The position numbers and the translations under genes are program-made. Shown in pieces: positions 61,201 through 64,000 of a stretch of DNA of 64,000 bases. The notes beneath the pieces were generated by a model. That model searched no databases and was not told the DNA's origin. It saw nothing but the letters and a program-made list of their open reading frames with translations. Each line of letters begins with the position of its first letter. The stretch's first letter is position 1. This DNA comes from Phorcus lineatus. Taxonomy: Eukaryota; Mollusca; Gastropoda; Trochida; Trochidae. The stretch lies in contig OV121087.1 of the NCBI GenBank assembly GCA_921293015.1, forward strand, positions 41,278,630 to 41,342,629. Reading direction: 5' to 3'.

Positions 61201-63316
61201 TTGTAGGTAAACTATGCATCGTGATTTATTAAATACTAGGGCTATGATTGTGAAAATAGAAAAAAAAACGAAAACCTTTATACAATGACTAGTAAATAGA
61301 AAAGGAATTCAATATGTTTCTATTTAATTTACAAAACTAATTCATTCACGAATTTATTAAGAATAGTACAACAATGGAATGGTGGATAGCATTCTCTTAA
61401 TTTCTCGGCGACATAAATCAAACACAACCGCTGACAGGGTGTTGAAACTAACATTTCTAAGTCTAGTCACCATTTGATTAAAATTTGATTACAATATTCT
61501 AAATGGGCAAAACAAAGTGTTGTGTAAAACGCGCCAATGTATTCAATGATTTTTACCGTCAAAATAACTTAATATGTCGACATATTTAAATTTCGTACGT
61601 TGCAACAAATTGTGAATGATTTTTATATTCTGACTTCCGAATTAAGCCATTGATTTATAGGTCAATTTAAACTCTGCGAAACGGATACAACATAGCCCGA
61701 ACAGAGTACATTGCTTTGCTAACAAGGATCATCTATTCAGAATTATGATTGTGTGCATTTTGTGTACTGTCGCATGATCGTATGATATACCTTATGAATA
61801 ATTATTAAATGTTTCTCAAGCATGTTTTTTTTGGGAAATCACTGTCAGTTGAGTGCAGACAAAACCTATTCGTAAGCGTACCACATCATCGCCTTTAAAA
61901 GGAGGATGGCAGCGATCAAGTTTGACGGATTATTGACTAACTAGTTACTGATAGAACGCATTTGCCGGAGGCATTGTGATTGGTCAGCTGACTTTACGTC
62001 AGAATTTACGTGTGACTGAGGTCAGACAATGTGAAGAGGAAAGTCCTAGACAGAACGAGTTCGATTCTAGATCAAGTCAATTTCTAAAAAGTTTTAACAC
62101 GGTCGGTTATAATCAGCTGTGACTCACATATAGCAATGTTAATTTCGTGACTGCCTGAGTGGCGTGTATTTCTGGTATCAAGTTGTACTCGTTGTACTCT
62201 GAGTGAACATGTACCTCAATTAAATACGGTGGCCATTGTTATTTGCTGCGACAAAATGCTTATTGTGATATTTGCTATCTGTCAAAGTTATTCAGAGTAT
62301 TAAAGACCAATGTGGATGGTGGGCATACTCAATCTATAATAAGGGCACTTATTCATTAAAGCCTAATTTGATTGCAGCACAAATATTTTTTTCATAGCAT
62401 GTAACGATAACGGGATAGCGCAAGGTAAGTTAAAGGTATGTTTCTAAGATAATCACAAGATCTCAATGCATGTTACGGAGGGCACTCAATGACATCATAC
62501 AACAAATCGCAATCGCAATAGATGAACAAACTTTTAGGATACATTTATATTACCAACCAACTACAGTGTAAAGCGCTGTTATCACCAAGAGGGGGATCAT
62601 TGATGTGTATATCCCCCATCCTATTAGTTGTTGAATGAAGACTGCACCAGCATAAATATCCACCTGAGAAGATAAAACATATAAGGAAAATACAATAACT
62701 TAGTCGCTCTCTATACTGAAAACCTTATGGATAATTGTCAAATTAAGAATTTAAATAGATACATAACTCAATATTTCCTTGATTAGAAAAGGAACAAGTT
62801 ATAACACTTAGTCATGTTTTCGCGTTACAATCAATATCACATGTCTGATCAAAATGATGTTTCGAGGAGACGGCTGCTTGACATTTCTAAAAAAATAACG
62901 TGAAAATGGTAAAGAGTAATATTTCATTTCCGGCAAGCTTCGATATGCATAGAAATTAAAAAAATGTTAGAATGATAGTTTACCCAAACTGTGCAAACAC
63001 AACTATTTCTGTATGAACATGTATGTACCCAAGAAAAAGAAATGAAGTGATAATACAATTTGTTTTTAAAGTTTGCAAAAACGTCTCTAATGTACACAAT
63101 CTCATTAAATGAAATCTAAATGCTCCACTACATTGATCTGCGTAACGCAGTGCAGCAATATTAGATTCTATTTTAATGAGATTGTAATGTACACAAAGGT
63201 TTAATATTTACAGAGCAACGTGTGATGACGTAGAGGATGAGCGCTAAGCAACTGAGATACAGCCGAAGACGGTTGCCACCAAATCTTTTCTGTAAGAATT
63301 CCGGAATCGTAAAGAT
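52223..63316 (-). CDS. SLC5A: Sodium/solute cotransporter, SGLT-type (SLC5A family), N-terminus off window
   Basis: Eleven exons in transcription order: 63316-63212, 62663-62558, 61174-61094, 60693-60485, 58058-57923, 56969-56862, 55983-55833, 54951-54783, 54500-54285, 53002-52894 and 52407-52223 (TAG). Every junction keeps phase; the total is 1575 nt, 524 residues plus stop. The family drives uptake of sugars or inositols across the plasma membrane with sodium. Seen: [48 protein letters not shown], a disulfide-rich loop ([19 protein letters not shown]), [18 protein letters not shown] (sodium-site serines kept), [17 protein letters not shown], a hydrophilic loop and a last helix ending LYGYYA. 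About 120-150 N-terminal residues are missing beyond 64000. The tyrosine expected in LWYWC is alanine (LWAWC). One donor (G|GTTGGT at 62557) is weak. Substrate not predictable from this alone. Confidence 0.95.
53770..54125. mobile_element. MITE with about 40-bp terminal inverted repeats in an SGLT intron
   Basis: CATCCTGCTAAATCAGCG (53789-53806) and its perfect complement (54090-54107). Similarity extends outward (CTGTCAC/ACTGCTC) and inward (GAATATGAATCAGCTC/GTATTTGATTCTGCTC). No transposase. The target duplication is unclear. Confidence 0.75.
58262..60066 (-). pseudogene. CR1/L2-type LINE, 5'-truncated, in an SGLT intron
   Basis: Minus-strand reverse transcriptase from [14 protein letters not shown] through [41 protein letters not shown] and YADDTQLY (catalytic DD kept). 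Then, in shifted frames, [27 protein letters not shown], and at the end [20 protein letters not shown] and [11 protein letters not shown]. It starts abruptly near 60066, as expected of a 5'-truncated copy, and ends near an ATCAATCAAT motif (about 58262). Frameshifts and an internal insertion make it inactive. Same strand as the host gene. Confidence 0.9.
58659..59088. mobile_element. Insertion nested in the LINE, probable solo LTR
   Basis: About 430 bp starting TGTAGCAC and ending ATATTACA (TG...CA with TGTA/TACA inverted ends). It is flanked by AATG, extending to AATGTG because element and flank share TG (58655-58660 and 59089-59094). Removing it restores the LINE frame from KKSEH to [11 protein letters not shown]. 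No coding potential. Confidence 0.7.
61175..62557 (-). other. SGLT intron, nothing further identified
   Basis: A 1.38-kb intron without open frames of note or clear repeats. Confidence 0.5.
63097..63184. mobile_element. 88-bp MITE with a perfect 9-bp target duplication
   Basis: The termini are CAATCTCATTAAA and its complement. The centre carries the palindrome CTGCGTAACGCAG. It is flanked on both sides by TAATGTACA (63088-63096 and 63185-63193). A 9-bp duplication suggests a Mutator-like origin. It ends 27 bases intronic of the donor of exon 63212-63316. Confidence 0.88.
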
Positions 63317-64000
63317 CTGAAACAGGGAAATTGTTTGATAAACTGCAGATTAAATGAAAATCTCAGTGATCAAAGAAATGGGACACTGTGTTAGAGGCAG
63401 TGCGATCAATGTCTATATATTTATCTATCAATGTTGTTCTTTTTTGTCCACAGATTTTTTCAATAACCTTATGTGACAGTTGAATAATTTGACCATCAAA
63501 TTTACACGGGCACGGACAACCCAATTCAAGCTAGCTGAAATTATCATTATGTCATACAAGATTTCGGTACCTAAAACATTACAGCTTGTTTTAACTACAT
63601 AGTTTACATAAGATGAATGGACGATGTAATGGCATTTGATAAGGTTTTTTTTATCGTCACTTAGAGGTAACACACATTCACTAATGGGCAATAAAGTATA
63701 ACCTTTTATTTCCCAGATGGTTAATCATGAATGGTGGCTATGGTCAATATCAAAACATTGCCCTGCCATCGTCAATAACAAATCAAAATTGCTTTACATC
63801 ATCAAGTAATGACAACACAACGCTATGATGTCATAAAAACATGATGCTAAGACATCAACGAATATAGAGTTTGAGGTTATTGCTGTTTTCACAAATGCAA
63901 GTCTATAAATAGAATCTTTCCCTCGTGTTATCTGATATCAAATATATCAAAATATGTTTATTAAATAAATATATCATTATATGTTGATTAAAGTAAGATA
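63317..64000 (-). other. Upstream SGLT intron, no further exon seen
   Basis: No further SLC5A motif (such as the GHFVGL-type N-terminal helix) appears before the window edge; a short open frame at 63428-63691 (minus) has no transporter similarity. Confidence 0.55.

Overview
This is an animal nuclear window. Genes are split by GT-AG introns, the DNA is AT-rich, and most of it is transposon debris, microsatellites and minisatellites. A CR1/L2-type LINE, Tc1, PIF/Harbinger and TTAA-target MITEs, together with the gene content (GM2-activator-like, SGLT-like, NNMT-like, EGF-membrane protein), suggest a marine invertebrate, most likely a mollusc. The class cannot be fixed from sequence alone. No RNA gene, CRISPR array or prokaryotic-style operon was seen.

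Layout. 1-14 kb holds no gene I can defend. It has CACCT, TAC, AT and poly-C repeats, an orphan TATA box with a splice donor (6.6 kb), a foldback repeat beside two CRE palindromes (10 kb) and a 37-copy, 37-bp minisatellite (11.3-12.7 kb). 14.9-20.1 kb (+) carries the last three coding exons of a GM2-activator/ML-domain lipid-binding protein; its first exon was not found. The end of one exon, with its splice donor, has been tandemly multiplied into the next intron. 22.16-29.42 kb is a 7.3-kb element with palindromic ends and two inverted arrays of a 62-63 bp unit that share a motif with those ends. 33.05-36.72 kb (+) is a complete three-exon gene for a small type I membrane protein with one EGF domain. 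37.7-38.8 kb is a dead Tc1 transposase, and 39.96-40.50 kb is a probable solo LTR with a heat-shock element.

41.6-51.2 kb is a nested transposon zone. A Harbinger derivative sits in one of two inverted repeat copies, and the second copy preserves the empty site. An NNMT/PNMT-type methyltransferase pseudogene (+, 45.1-51.2 kb) has its first exon split by a 2.45-kb inverted-repeat element with a 6-bp target duplication, its last exon split by a TTAA MITE, and two frameshifts.

52.2-63.3 kb (-) holds eleven in-phase exons (524 codons plus stop) of an SGLT-type sodium/solute cotransporter (SLC5A). Its N-terminal exons lie beyond the right edge. Its introns contain a LINE with a nested solo-LTR-like insertion and at least two MITEs. 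The methyltransferase pseudogene and the transporter converge tail to tail. The genes do not look functionally linked; the shared theme is repeated invasion by transposons, several of which can be read precisely because they landed in coding sequence or in a duplicated repeat.
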